Part shown: one piece after another, positions 1-7,330 of the stretch
How positions within the stretch are numbered: the stretch's first letter is position 1
Layout: each line of letters begins with the position of its first letter
Assembly (NCBI GenBank): GCA_012960755.1
Contig: DUAT01000122.1
Coordinates: 4,192 to 17,857, forward strand
Direction: 5' to 3'
Length of the DNA stretch: 13,666 nucleotides
Origin: Gammaproteobacteria bacterium
Lineage (GTDB): Bacteria > Pseudomonadota > Gammaproteobacteria > Pseudomonadales > Azotimanducaceae_A
Translations under genes and position numbers: made by a program
The notes under the pieces: generated by a model
What the model was told of the DNA's origin: nothing
What the model saw: the letters and a program-made list of their open reading frames with translations, nothing else
Database searches by the model: none

Positions 1-78
1 CACTGTCAGCAGATTAACAGAAATTAATTGAGTGAGATCAACCATCCGACTCAACCAGCCCCCCCCTGCTTTTCATGC

Positions 79-1197
79 TCATGCTGCCACCTTGTTCAGT
101 GATTCCCAGACGAAACCAATCATCTCTCGGGCACATGCCACCTTGACCTTATTTGGATGTTTACCTGCTTCCAGTAGTCGATTCCCTTTCTTACTCAATC
201 GCCTTAGGCAACGATCAGCAATCGCAATGTATTCGGGATTCGCGTTGGCCCGCCTGGTCTTGATTTCCCGGCTGAGCTTAGTCGTTCGATAGGCCCTTTG
301 GTTAGCCTCAATAAATGCCGTCCGTAAATAACGATTGCCCTGCTTCGTAATACCAAATCGATTGTGCTTCCCACCCGATGAATATTCTCTAATGTCCATG
401 CCAACCCAGGCACCTAATTGCCGCGGATGGGAAAATCGTTTGACATCACCAATCTCCGTGATCATCGTTAGCGCAAACAGATTCTTGATACCCTTGTAAC
501 AGGTCAAGGCAGAGACTGCTTCTTTATAGTTGGGCTGTTTCGCCATCGACTCAATCTCCTCACCATAAGCCGCGACAATCTCGCTGATCGATTCCAGCTG
601 TCGCAACAGCAGTCGTAAATTGACTCCAAGACTTCCGGAACTCCCTTCCTTTGTTCGTTCCAGCCAACAATAATGATGCTTGGTCCAGTGAGTTTTGTTC
701 TGTGTCTCGGCTTTGTAGTGTAGCCCGTTACGTCGCAACAACGACTGTACATGACGGCGCAGATCAACCTGTTGCTTCATAAGCTGCTGACGAGATCTTA
801 GTAGATCACGATCCTGCTCCGTCTCCGCATCCGGAATCTGGACAATCGTTAGCAGATCGTTGGCATAGAACTGGGCTAGATCCAGCGCATCGATGCGATC
901 TGTCTTGATCGCTTTTGATCCTTTTCGTGGAATGCTGCCTGGCGAGATCACATCACAATAATAGCCAGACTGCATCAAATCACGTTGCAAGCAATGACCG
1001 ATATAAGACGCTTCGTAGCAGAGCTTGAGTGATTCAGCTTCAAAGTACTTTTGCATTTTCTCAAGCTGTGAAACCAATCCTTTCAGTGTCGGTCGACATT
1101 TAAAGCTGACCATTTCGCCGGTTTCCTTGTCAAAGGCTGCACCGTGATATTGAGTATCATCGACATCCAGGCCGATATAGATTAACTTCTTGTTCAT
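79..1197 (-). CDS. IS110-family transposase (DEDD recombinase)
   Basis: A 372-residue transposase of the IS110/IS1111 group, which moves its element by RNA-guided recombination using a RuvC-like domain and a C-terminal serine-bearing domain. The N-terminal domain shows the DEDD set: D11 (IGLDV), E62 (CYEAS), D100 and D103 (KTDRIDALD). The C-terminal Transposase_20 region has GAWVGMD followed by EYSSGGK (S273/S274, candidate catalytic serine) and KQGNRYLR. Length is within the family's range. I chose the ATG at 1197: it has an AAAAAAGAGAGG ribosome binding site and gives MNKKLIYIGLDV, the normal family start. An 18-codon upstream extension in frame looks spurious. The frame is intact, so the enzyme may be active. 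Family assignment is firm; the IS1111 versus IS110 subgroup is inferred only from the short upstream end. Confidence 0.93.
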   Translation of the reverse strand: MNKKLIYIGLDVDDTQYHGAAFDKETGEMVSFKCRPTLKGLVSQLEKMQKYFEAESLKLCYEASYIGHCLQRDLMQSGYYCDVISPGSIPRKGSKAIKTDRIDALDLAQFYANDLLTIVQIPDAETEQDRDLLRSRQQLMKQQVDLRRHVQSLLRRNGLHYKAETQNKTHWTKHHYCWLERTKEGSSGSLGVNLRLLLRQLESISEIVAAYGEEIESMAKQPNYKEAVSALTCYKGIKNLFALTMITEIGDVKRFSHPRQLGAWVGMDIREYSSGGKHNRFGITKQGNRYLRTAFIEANQRAYRTTKLSREIKTRRANANPEYIAIADRCLRRLSKKGNRLLEAGKHPNKVKVACAREMIGFVWESLNKVAA

Positions 1198-1286
1198 AGA
1201 CGCCTCTCTTTTTTGGGGTGGTACAACGTACCATATTGAGATATCCATCATTGATGGTAGCTCTCGGATCTAGGCGGGGCGTCTAT
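1196..1286 (-). other. Nested inverted repeats over the transposase leader
   Basis: ATAGACGCC (1196-1204) and GGCGTCTAT (1278-1286) are perfect 9-base inverted copies. Between them lie two smaller hairpins: TGGTAC/GTACCA with a 3-base loop (1219-1233) and CCATC/GATGG with a 3-base loop (1245-1257). As minus-strand RNA this could fold into a closed three-way structure whose outer stem takes up the last bases of the ribosome binding site and the first two bases of the ATG. It could limit translation of the transposase, be part of an element-encoded RNA, or mark the end of the element. The pairing is seen; the function is inferred. Confidence 0.45.
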
Positions 1287-1295
1287 ATCTTCTAT

Positions 1296-1571
1296 TCTCA
1301 GGAAACTGTCCAATGGTTGGAAGAAAACCCACAGCCATCTTTAATATTGATGGATATCGAGCTTTCCGATGGACGTTGTTTTCATATATTTGATTTGTGC
1401 GACATCGACTGCCCGGTCATTTTTTGCACGCCTTACGATCAGTATGCGCTTGAAGCATTTAACGCCAACGGCATTCAATACCTACTCAAACCCATTTCCA
1501 GGAATCATCTATTCGGTGCGTTGCAACGATTCAATCGCTTTACTACGCCGAAACGCGGACCAAGGAGCTAA
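1296..1571 (+). pseudogene. LytTR-type response regulator, receiver fragment
   Basis: About 90 residues of a receiver domain remain. They include WLEENPQPSLILMDIELSDG with the phospho-acceptor Asp in the MDIEL strand, VIFCTPYDQYALEAF with the switch Thr, and YLLKPIS with the conserved Lys. The N-terminal third, with the acidic pair, is missing where the IS110 element begins. The frame ends at a TAA (1569-1571) in the linker after the receiver, and the LytTR DNA-binding domain that should follow is absent. An open frame continues upstream into the element (ATG at 1254), so a truncated receiver could be made, but it could not bind DNA. Start coordinate is where family resemblance begins. Confidence 0.8.
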
Positions 1572-1596
1572 AAGTCTGGTTAGGATCGCGTTGCTA

Positions 1597-1625
1597 ATTC
1601 AGGTGGCTGTATCGGCCACCTGAAT
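1597..1625. terminator. Convergent hairpin, candidate bidirectional terminator
   Basis: ATTCAGGTGGC (1597-1607) and GCCACCTGAAT (1615-1625) form a perfect 11-base-pair stem with a 7-base loop. It lies between the end of the regulator fragment and the stop codon of the minus-strand peptidase, where two transcripts meet. Neither side has a clear run of T, so it is not a classical intrinsic terminator, but position and stem quality make a termination or RNA 3'-end protection role likely. Confidence 0.55.
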
Positions 1626-1642
1626 GCTTATAAATATCGGTA

Positions 1643-4447
1643 TCAACGATTGAGATCATTCCAGCTCATTAGCGCATTGTAGACAAATGCATGATCATGT
1701 CGGTTCACATCCCGATGCATGGGGTTCCAGTTAAACAAGACGACATGGCCTTTGCCCTGCGCCCGGGATATCAACGCTGGTTCTCCATCGATAGCTTTGG
1801 CTCCACTGACGATACCCCCCGATATGACCAGCGGTGGTTTTTTCTTTTTACTTTTGTCATCTTCGGCTTCTTGGTCTTGGGGGGCATCCGGATCTTCTTT
1901 ATAGTCTTTGACGCCAAACTGCAGGCTGACCCAATCCCGTCGATGATCCTTCACAGAAAATATCGGTCCGTTACCACGAAAGACATGCGTCAACTCGTCG
2001 TAGCCATAGACCAGCGGTGACGTCGAGGTTACTTTGGCGGCGAGTATTGACCCAGGTGTATTCATTTTTGCGGGTCGTTTTACACTGATGTCAGTAACAA
2101 GCCCTGATTCTGCAGCAATCACACCGCCAGAGGCCAACGTAATCAAGGTTCCACCATCGTCGACAAATTTTTCGATTTCCATCATGCCGCTGAATCCGAT
2201 ACCGCCGGTGATATCCTCGCTGCTCAGCAGGTGGCCAATATTGGGCGACATCTGGCTTTGTGTGTAGGCCAGGGGTGACCACTTGGTATCAACTCCCGCT
2301 AACACATCCTTGAACGTCGTATTGGCTCTAAACGCGGGGACCAGAATGACATCATACTTGTCACGCAGGTTTCCCTTTTTGAGTTCGCCTTTTGCTAACA
2401 GCGTAAACGGCACGCTGGCTTCATCCAGGCTATATCTCACCCAGCCTGCATTCTGGGTACTCACCCACGAATGTAACACCGCAATTCTCGGCAGGTCCAG
2501 AGGATGCATGGCGACTTCTGGTTTCTTCCTTAACGAAGTGACGTCGATAAAATGCTTGCCAAGAACGCCACGTACCTGGGCCCGATTATCATCGTTGACC
2601 GAAACCAACAGGCTGCCTTTCGGAAAGGACTTGCGTCCTTGCTTGAATTCCTCATCCACCATATCAACCGGAACGTCCCCAAGCGCAAATCGAATCGGCC
2701 CCAGTTCTGCCTGTCCGTGGTGTGGAATCACAAGGTAGTTGCCTTTCGAAGGCACGTTACCCGCTTTAAGAAACGGCTCGCTGGTTTCAAATTCGGACGA
2801 ATTGTGATCCAGCACTGCCTTCTCTAGAATTGGCTTAACATCAACACCATAAGACAACCCGAGCGTCCAGCCGACGTCATCGTAAGGGGGTACCTGGACC
2901 TTCTCCGGGAACTTTTGTTTTTCCAGCAGTGTTTTCGCCAGCGGCCCAAATGGCTGGTTGAGCTTGATCAAGAGATCTCCCTTTTTAACCTTGACCTTGC
3001 CGAAAGTTTTACTTTTCTCTGCCTGTTGAATCTCTATGGCATGACGGTTCAGCACTTTCACCAGATAGTTGGCACCGGCACGATCTTTTTGTTCCGCCGG
3101 AATGACGAATGCAAATACGGGTCCATCGTCTGCCGCATGTAGCGCGTTTACACCCTTCTGGTAATAGTTATTGAGGAACATTTTTTTGCTGTTGGAGACC
3201 ATTTCCAGAGATGCAATCACGCCAGATTGCATGTAATTGGTATTGTTTCGCATTGACCAGGTCAGCTCCCTCGGTGGTGGTGATGCGCGATACCAGGTCT
3301 TTTTGGTCACCTTCTCTTCGGCGAACTTGTAACCTTTGAGAGTTCGTTCCATGGTTTCTGCACTGGCGTTACCAAAGGTCTCATAAAAACGCCCCATGGC
3401 ATTGTGGTTGTTCGTCGTCCAGAGTAAATAGCCGGGATACCAGCCGGTGTAATAACCCCAGGTCCAGACACCCTCTAATCCCAGCCCGGTCAACCGTGAA
3501 ATCTCGTAGCTGGACAACGCCTGCCATTCGCCAATGGTTATTGGGCTCACACCCGGGTTATAGGGCCCGGTACCACCGGCAACGTACAGTAACGGGACTG
3601 ATTCATGTAGATCCAGGCTGATTGTGGGCTGCCATTCGTACACTCCCTGGGTGTAGTTACGCGTTAATGGTTGGCTGATGGAGATGCCATCGCGGTTATT
3701 GTCGTGGTACGTGTAGTGGCCCCAAAAGGGTACGGAAGCGGGAGGGCGATCATAGTAGTCTGTCTTACCTTTCTGGTGAAGACGATACCAGTCGACTTGC
3801 CTGGCACGACCGTCAACTTCGGTGACCGGGGTGATCAACGTGATGATGTTATTGCGTATATCGGTGAAGGGCTGCCGTGTTTCCACCACTAATCGATACG
3901 CAAGTTCCATTACCATTTCCGGTGGTCCGAGCTCGGGCGAATGGAGCCCGGCGGTCATCCAGAATATCGGTTTGGCTTTTTCGACGATAACATCAGCTTC
4001 AGCCTGGCTGGTCGCACGTGGATCAGACAGGGCGCGTAAATAGTCGCGATATTCATCCAGATCCTCCAGGGTTTGCTCATCTGCCAGCACTGCCATCAGC
4101 ATGTCCCTGCCTTCAAAAGAGCGACCCAGGCTAACAACTTTTATTCGCGTGGAGTGCTTGGCCAGTTCTTTGAAATAGCCGTGAATTTCTTCGACCTGGG
4201 TTAACTTGCCCGGTGTCCCAATGACGTAACCAAGATAGTCTCGGGGGCTTGGGATTGTGGGGTGTTCGGGTAGTCGCTCTACCCAGCGCGTCTGGTATTT
4301 GGGATCTGTCACCGATTCGGCAATCGTCCGGGTTGCCACCGCGTCAACGTTAAGCGTGCCCACCATTTCAGCCGCGATCGAATGACCCGGGTTTAGGAAA
4401 ATCACCGTGAGAGCGATCGTTATCATAAGGTACAATTTTGCTGGCAT
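1643..4447 (-). CDS. Secreted M14 zinc carboxypeptidase with GATase-like C-terminus
   Basis: A 934-residue exported metallopeptidase predicted to trim peptides outside the cytoplasm. It has a signal peptide (hydrophobic MITIALTVIF, likely cleavage after HSIAA near residue 26). The M14 domain spans about residues 70-380: zinc ligands H169 and E172 in the HxxE motif (TAGLHSPELG) and H281 in SLDLHES, with an N251-R252 pair where the family binds the substrate carboxylate. The long C-terminal half carries a class I glutamine-amidotransferase-like fold without visible catalytic residues (for example EKFVDDGGTLITLASG from residue 759), interrupted near residues 848-870 by an acidic then lysine-rich linker. 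The ATG has AAGGGAAGA six bases upstream. It stands alone, divergent from the glyoxalase gene. The family is clear; the cleaved substrate is unknown. Confidence 0.9.
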   Translation of the reverse strand: MPAKLYLMITIALTVIFLNPGHSIAAEMVGTLNVDAVATRTIAESVTDPKYQTRWVERLPEHPTIPSPRDYLGYVIGTPGKLTQVEEIHGYFKELAKHSTRIKVVSLGRSFEGRDMLMAVLADEQTLEDLDEYRDYLRALSDPRATSQAEADVIVEKAKPIFWMTAGLHSPELGPPEMVMELAYRLVVETRQPFTDIRNNIITLITPVTEVDGRARQVDWYRLHQKGKTDYYDRPPASVPFWGHYTYHDNNRDGISISQPLTRNYTQGVYEWQPTISLDLHESVPLLYVAGGTGPYNPGVSPITIGEWQALSSYEISRLTGLGLEGVWTWGYYTGWYPGYLLWTTNNHNAMGRFYETFGNASAETMERTLKGYKFAEEKVTKKTWYRASPPPRELTWSMRNNTNYMQSGVIASLEMVSNSKKMFLNNYYQKGVNALHAADDGPVFAFVIPAEQKDRAGANYLVKVLNRHAIEIQQAEKSKTFGKVKVKKGDLLIKLNQPFGPLAKTLLEKQKFPEKVQVPPYDDVGWTLGLSYGVDVKPILEKAVLDHNSSEFETSEPFLKAGNVPSKGNYLVIPHHGQAELGPIRFALGDVPVDMVDEEFKQGRKSFPKGSLLVSVNDDNRAQVRGVLGKHFIDVTSLRKKPEVAMHPLDLPRIAVLHSWVSTQNAGWVRYSLDEASVPFTLLAKGELKKGNLRDKYDVILVPAFRANTTFKDVLAGVDTKWSPLAYTQSQMSPNIGHLLSSEDITGGIGFSGMMEIEKFVDDGGTLITLASGGVIAAESGLVTDISVKRPAKMNTPGSILAAKVTSTSPLVYGYDELTHVFRGNGPIFSVKDHRRDWVSLQFGVKDYKEDPDAPQDQEAEDDKSKKKKPPLVISGGIVSGAKAIDGEPALISRAQGKGHVVLFNWNPMHRDVNRHDHAFVYNALMSWNDLNR

Positions 4448-4495
4448 GGAATCTTCCCTTAAACGGATTGGGTTCTTTAATGGATAGGTATATGG

Positions 4496-4518
4496 ACAGG
4501 AATCAAAACAGGAATCAA
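4496..4518. repeat. Two tandem 11-base repeats upstream of the peptidase
   Basis: ACAGGAATCAA occurs at 4496-4506 and again at 4508-4518, a period of 12 bases, about 50-70 bases before the peptidase start codon on the minus strand. Tandem sites about one helical turn apart are typical of a regulator bound as adjacent units. No good sigma-70 promoter with standard spacing was seen around it. Whether the site serves the peptidase or the divergent glyoxalase gene is not decided by the sequence. Confidence 0.4.
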
Positions 4519-4632
4519 TAGAAAATAAACCACATGTTAGTAAGAACGGTCAAGTGAGTCTGATTTGTGGTAAATTTCTTTTGCTGCGCCCGGCAGCATA
4601 TTGAGCATTAACTGATATCGAGAGCCAGGCAA

Positions 4633-5124
4633 ATGACACACAGTCAAGACTTTGTAATGAACCAGACCATGTTGAGAATTAAGGATCCATCGAAGTCAGT
4701 ACCCTTCTATGAGAATGTGCTTGGTATGACATTGCTGGAAAAATTCGATTTCCCTGACATGGAATTTAGCCTGTACTTTATGGGTTATCCCGTCGAGAGT
4801 GTCCCGGAGGATGCTGCGGCCCGGGCGAAATGGATTTTCGAACAACCTGCGCTGCTTGAGTGAACGCACAATTATGGAACAGAGGCGGATGCTGATTTTT
4901 CATATCACAACAGCAATGATGAACCACGCGGTTTTGGGCATATTGGAATTTCCGTGCCCGATGTGTATGTAGCCTGTGAGCGCTTTGATGAATTTGACGT
5001 TGAATATGTGAAGCGGCCTGATGATGGCACCATGAAAGGGCTTGCGTTCATTAAGGATCCAGACGGCTATTGGATCGAGATACTGTCTGCAACCGGGCTG
5101 CGCGATTTGATCTTGAAAAAATGA
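4633..5124 (+). pseudogene. gloA: Glyoxalase I with an internal TGA
   Basis: Lactoylglutathione lyase isomerises the hemithioacetal of methylglyoxal and glutathione. The reading frame is continuous in one phase for 163 codons except for a TGA at 4861-4863. It closely follows the long, eukaryote-like form of the enzyme: QTMLRIKD, FYENVLGMTLLEKFDFPDME and FSLYFMGYP before the stop, then [33 protein letters not shown] and [16 protein letters not shown] after it. The metal ligands are all present: Gln in NQTML, Glu76 just before the stop, His in GFGHIG and Glu in WIEIL. The TGA sits where relatives have the Leu of LELTHN, one base from TTA. Without readthrough only a 76-residue N-terminal half is made, with half of the metal site. 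A sequencing error is the main alternative. Confidence 0.88.
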
Positions 5125-5178
5125 ACCTCTTGTCGATTTCCGGCAAGCTGGTAATTTAACACCACAGAGGAAAGCGAT

Positions 5179-5601
5179 ATGTCGTTACCACAAAATATTA
5201 GTCCAGTGAATAGTGAGTTAATGGACACGCTGGTCGAAGCTTCGAAAATGGACTGGATCCAGACCGATGAAAAGGCGTTTATGAAGATACTCTTCACCGG
5301 TTCAGAAAGTGGCACTTGGGCCGTTTTGCTCAAGTGGCTGAAAGGTTACGTTGCAACACCTCATAAGCACTTAAGCGGTTCCCATACTTTCATTTTAAGT
5401 GGCAAATTACAGGTACGCGACGGCGTGCTTAACGCCGGGGACTATGTCTATGAACCCAATGGCATGTTACACGGCGAAACCACGGCCCTTGAGGAAACTG
5501 AATACCTGTTCATCAGCAACGGCCCCGTCCTGTTCTTCGACGACGAAAAGTTCACCGGTTACCTCGGTTGGGAAGAACTGCAACGAATGCAGAACGCCTG
5601 A
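5179..5601 (+). CDS. Cupin protein, dihydroxyacetophenone-dioxygenase-like
   Basis: A 140-residue single-domain cupin. The metal site is visible: H62 and H64 in TPHKHLSGSH, and H98 in NGMLHGE, giving a three-His set; the Glu of the classical cupin motif is replaced (H69 or nearby). AGDYVYEPNGMLHGE is the pattern of the ChrR-like cupins that include 2,4'-dihydroxyacetophenone dioxygenase and acetylacetone-cleaving enzyme, iron enzymes that break C-C bonds next to carbonyls. The start has AGAGGAAAG seven bases upstream. It follows the broken glyoxalase gene by 54 bases on the same strand and may share its transcript. Cupin fold is firm; dioxygenase activity is a family-level guess. Confidence 0.82.
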   Translation: MSLPQNISPVNSELMDTLVEASKMDWIQTDEKAFMKILFTGSESGTWAVLLKWLKGYVATPHKHLSGSHTFILSGKLQVRDGVLNAGDYVYEPNGMLHGETTALEETEYLFISNGPVLFFDDEKFTGYLGWEELQRMQNA

Positions 5602-5626
5602 GGACACGCGTTATAAACAGGGACAC

Positions 5627-6075
5627 TCATCGAGTAGCCCAACCTGCGGCGGCTTCATCGGTCGTTTCGATGCGGGATAGATTACGATCCTTAAGGTGTG
5701 AGAGGCACTCAACCGCCCAATCCCCCTGAAGTTCTGGTATCAAACCCGGTAGCAAGCACCAGGATATCAAAGTCATGGCTACCCGCTGAGGTTTTCAAAC
5801 CGGTTTCGGTAATCTCCTGGATCGGTGATTCACGCAGGTCGACAAGCTCGACATTGGGTTGGTTAAAAATGTCCGCCTTTCTGCCACGCAGCTTCAAAGA
5901 TCGCATGGCGAATTTCTTCGAAAACTTCCTTTGCGCCGCGATCATCAGCGACGATATCAAACATTGTTGAACTGGACACCGCACGTTGGCGGAACTTGGC
6001 AGGGTAAGATGGCTTTAACATCTCCTGTGTCTCAACGCTGAGCTTACGTTGCTGCATCGATAACGCGATCATTGG
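5627..6075 (-). pseudogene. Baeyer-Villiger monooxygenase remnant
   Basis: Three pieces of one flavoprotein monooxygenase lie in order on the minus strand but in different frames. Piece one (about 6072-5863) runs from KLSVETQEMLKPSYP to VFEEIRHAIFEAAWQKGG. Piece two (about 5870-5709) is FNQPNVELVDLRESPIQEIT and then DILVLATGFDTRTSG, containing the ATGFD motif. Piece three (about 5693-5627) is CLSHLKDRNLSRIETTDEAA then AGW, which matches the C-terminal part of the family. The stretches normally between these pieces are missing, and so is the whole N-terminal FAD domain. The gene is therefore dead by several deletions and at least one frameshift. Its motifs are of the cyclohexanone/phenylacetone monooxygenase type, different from the intact HapE-like gene downstream. 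It lies seven bases after the serine hydrolase stop and was probably last in that operon. Confidence 0.8.
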
Positions 6076-6081
6076 GGTGCA

Positions 6082-7305
6082 TCACAATTGGCTGACGTAG
6101 CGAATGATTGCTTCAAATGCGCGGGCATCATATTTCCTGCCGTTTTCGTGATAACCACTGAGGGTGGGCCATGAGGAGAACTTAACAATGACAAGCCCCG
6201 CTTCAGGAAGTATGGTTATACGCTGCCCAGCGACCCCAACCGCCGAGTAGGAATTAGAATTGACCCACCACTGGCTACGGTAGGAAGTTCCAGGAAACCC
6301 TGTTTCAATCGCACCGTTCTGAATGTCATCGACGAATTGTTGAGGCACTATCCGCGTGCCATTATGTTTGCCTTTCTGCAGCATCATCAAGCCAAACCTG
6401 CCTGCATCGCGCAGGGTTGCATTGAAACCGGCACCCATCCAAGGTGTGCCCTGCAAATCAGTAATGACATAGGCATCGCGTTCAGCGCCCAACTTGGACC
6501 AAATTTCCGTGGTCAGCATTTCTGCAAGATGCCTTTTGGTGGCACGTTGCAAAACCCATCCCAGCGCATCTGTATTGGCAGTGACATAGTGAAACTTTTC
6601 CCCATGCGTGCCTGCTTTTCTAAAGTTGGGCAGAACGTCGTACAGCGCCAGGCCTGTGGGATTGGGATTCGCGTTAGACGCTGCCGAATAGACATAAACA
6701 TCGGCCTTTGGATCATCATAATTTTCGGAATAATCTATTCCAATGGTCATGTCCATCAATTGTCGCACTGTGGCGCCTTCATAAGCGCCACCTGCCATTT
6801 CTGGCACGTAGTGGGTAATTTGGGCATTGACGTCGAGTTGACCCCGCTGAGCGAGAATACCGGCAAGACTCCCGGTAAAAGACTTACTCATGGAAAAAAA
6901 GTTGTGATAAGAATCGGCGCCCATTTCATTCATGTAGGTTTCACTGATGATCTTTCCCTTGTGCAGAACAAGAAAACCGTCGGTGTAACTTGATTCCAGC
7001 CAGTCAGTAATCGAGCCTGGCTTGCCGCCCAGTGTTTCAACGGCTAGTTCATTTACTGGTAATTTGCTTGTTGCCAACTCAGAAACTGGGCCGGACCCGC
7101 GTGAAATTCGTCGGGTTGCGGTAATCTCACGAACATGTTGCAAACCCCAACGATTAAACGGCCCAACATACCAGTTAGCTTTGGTGACCCTGGCGCTTTC
7201 ATCGGGTGGTGCGCCTTGCATAAAGTCAGCCGCCCCCGGGGCCGCGTCGACTATATTGGGGAGGAGAATCAAGGATACGATTAACAATAGGGTTTTGTTG
7301 GACAT
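6082..7305 (-). CDS. Exported SxxK serine hydrolase (beta-lactamase/NylB/EstB fold)
   Basis: A 407-residue serine hydrolase of the beta-lactamase-related family, which includes esterases, D-amino-peptidases and 6-aminohexanoate-dimer hydrolase. The catalytic SxxK is S138-M-S-K141 (NFFSMSKSFTG), followed by RQLMDMTIGIDYSENYDDP, as in NylB-like members. A late GVAGQRITILPE may supply the third motif. The N-terminus MSNKTLLLIVSLILL to VDAA is a signal peptide, so it acts in the periplasm or outside. I prefer the ATG at 7305 to the in-frame ATG at 7344, because it places the signal peptide at the very start and avoids overlap with the upstream gene. It sits 25 bases after the amidohydrolase remnant and probably shares its transcript. 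It is the only intact gene of that set. Substrate is unknown. Confidence 0.85.
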   Translation of the reverse strand: MSNKTLLLIVSLILLPNIVDAAPGAADFMQGAPPDESARVTKANWYVGPFNRWGLQHVREITATRRISRGSGPVSELATSKLPVNELAVETLGGKPGSITDWLESSYTDGFLVLHKGKIISETYMNEMGADSYHNFFSMSKSFTGSLAGILAQRGQLDVNAQITHYVPEMAGGAYEGATVRQLMDMTIGIDYSENYDDPKADVYVYSAASNANPNPTGLALYDVLPNFRKAGTHGEKFHYVTANTDALGWVLQRATKRHLAEMLTTEIWSKLGAERDAYVITDLQGTPWMGAGFNATLRDAGRFGLMMLQKGKHNGTRIVPQQFVDDIQNGAIETGFPGTSYRSQWWVNSNSYSAVGVAGQRITILPEAGLVIVKFSSWPTLSGYHENGRKYDARAFEAIIRYVSQL

Positions 7306-7330
7306 GCGTGCTCTCGTCGTTTCTCTAATA

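Larger units (their letters stand above)
1..1290 (-). mobile_element. IS110-family insertion sequence, partial
   Basis: The element contains the minus-strand transposase and its flanks. At its upstream (plus-strand right) side the transposase start is only about 100 bases from the first residues that resemble a response regulator, so the end lies near 1278-1296. The other end lies beyond the window. Elements of this family lack ordinary terminal inverted repeats and target duplications, so the boundary cannot be fixed by inspection. A run of eight C (59-66) lies just after the stop codon. With so little room upstream, the guide (bridge) RNA would be expected downstream of the transposase, as in the IS1111 group; that is inference. 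Confidence 0.7.

Noticed and set aside
28..50. Possible element end repeat: TTGAG and CCATC words near 28-50 and 1236-1250
   Set aside because: The two occurrences are in the same orientation, with gaps, and IS110 elements do not have simple terminal repeats.
2283..2738. Plus-strand open frame of 151 codons
   Set aside because: Antisense to the C-terminal half of the M14 peptidase, with low-complexity composition typical of a shadow frame.
4633..5124. Glyoxalase TGA read as selenocysteine or recoded Trp
   Set aside because: The position is Leu in the family and not an active-site redox residue, no selenocysteine hairpin was recognised after it, and other intact genes show no in-frame TGA.
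6337..6993. Long plus-strand open frame of 218 codons
   Set aside because: It lies wholly opposite the serine hydrolase, which has clear catalytic motifs and a signal peptide; the plus-strand product is rich in His and Cys without family features.
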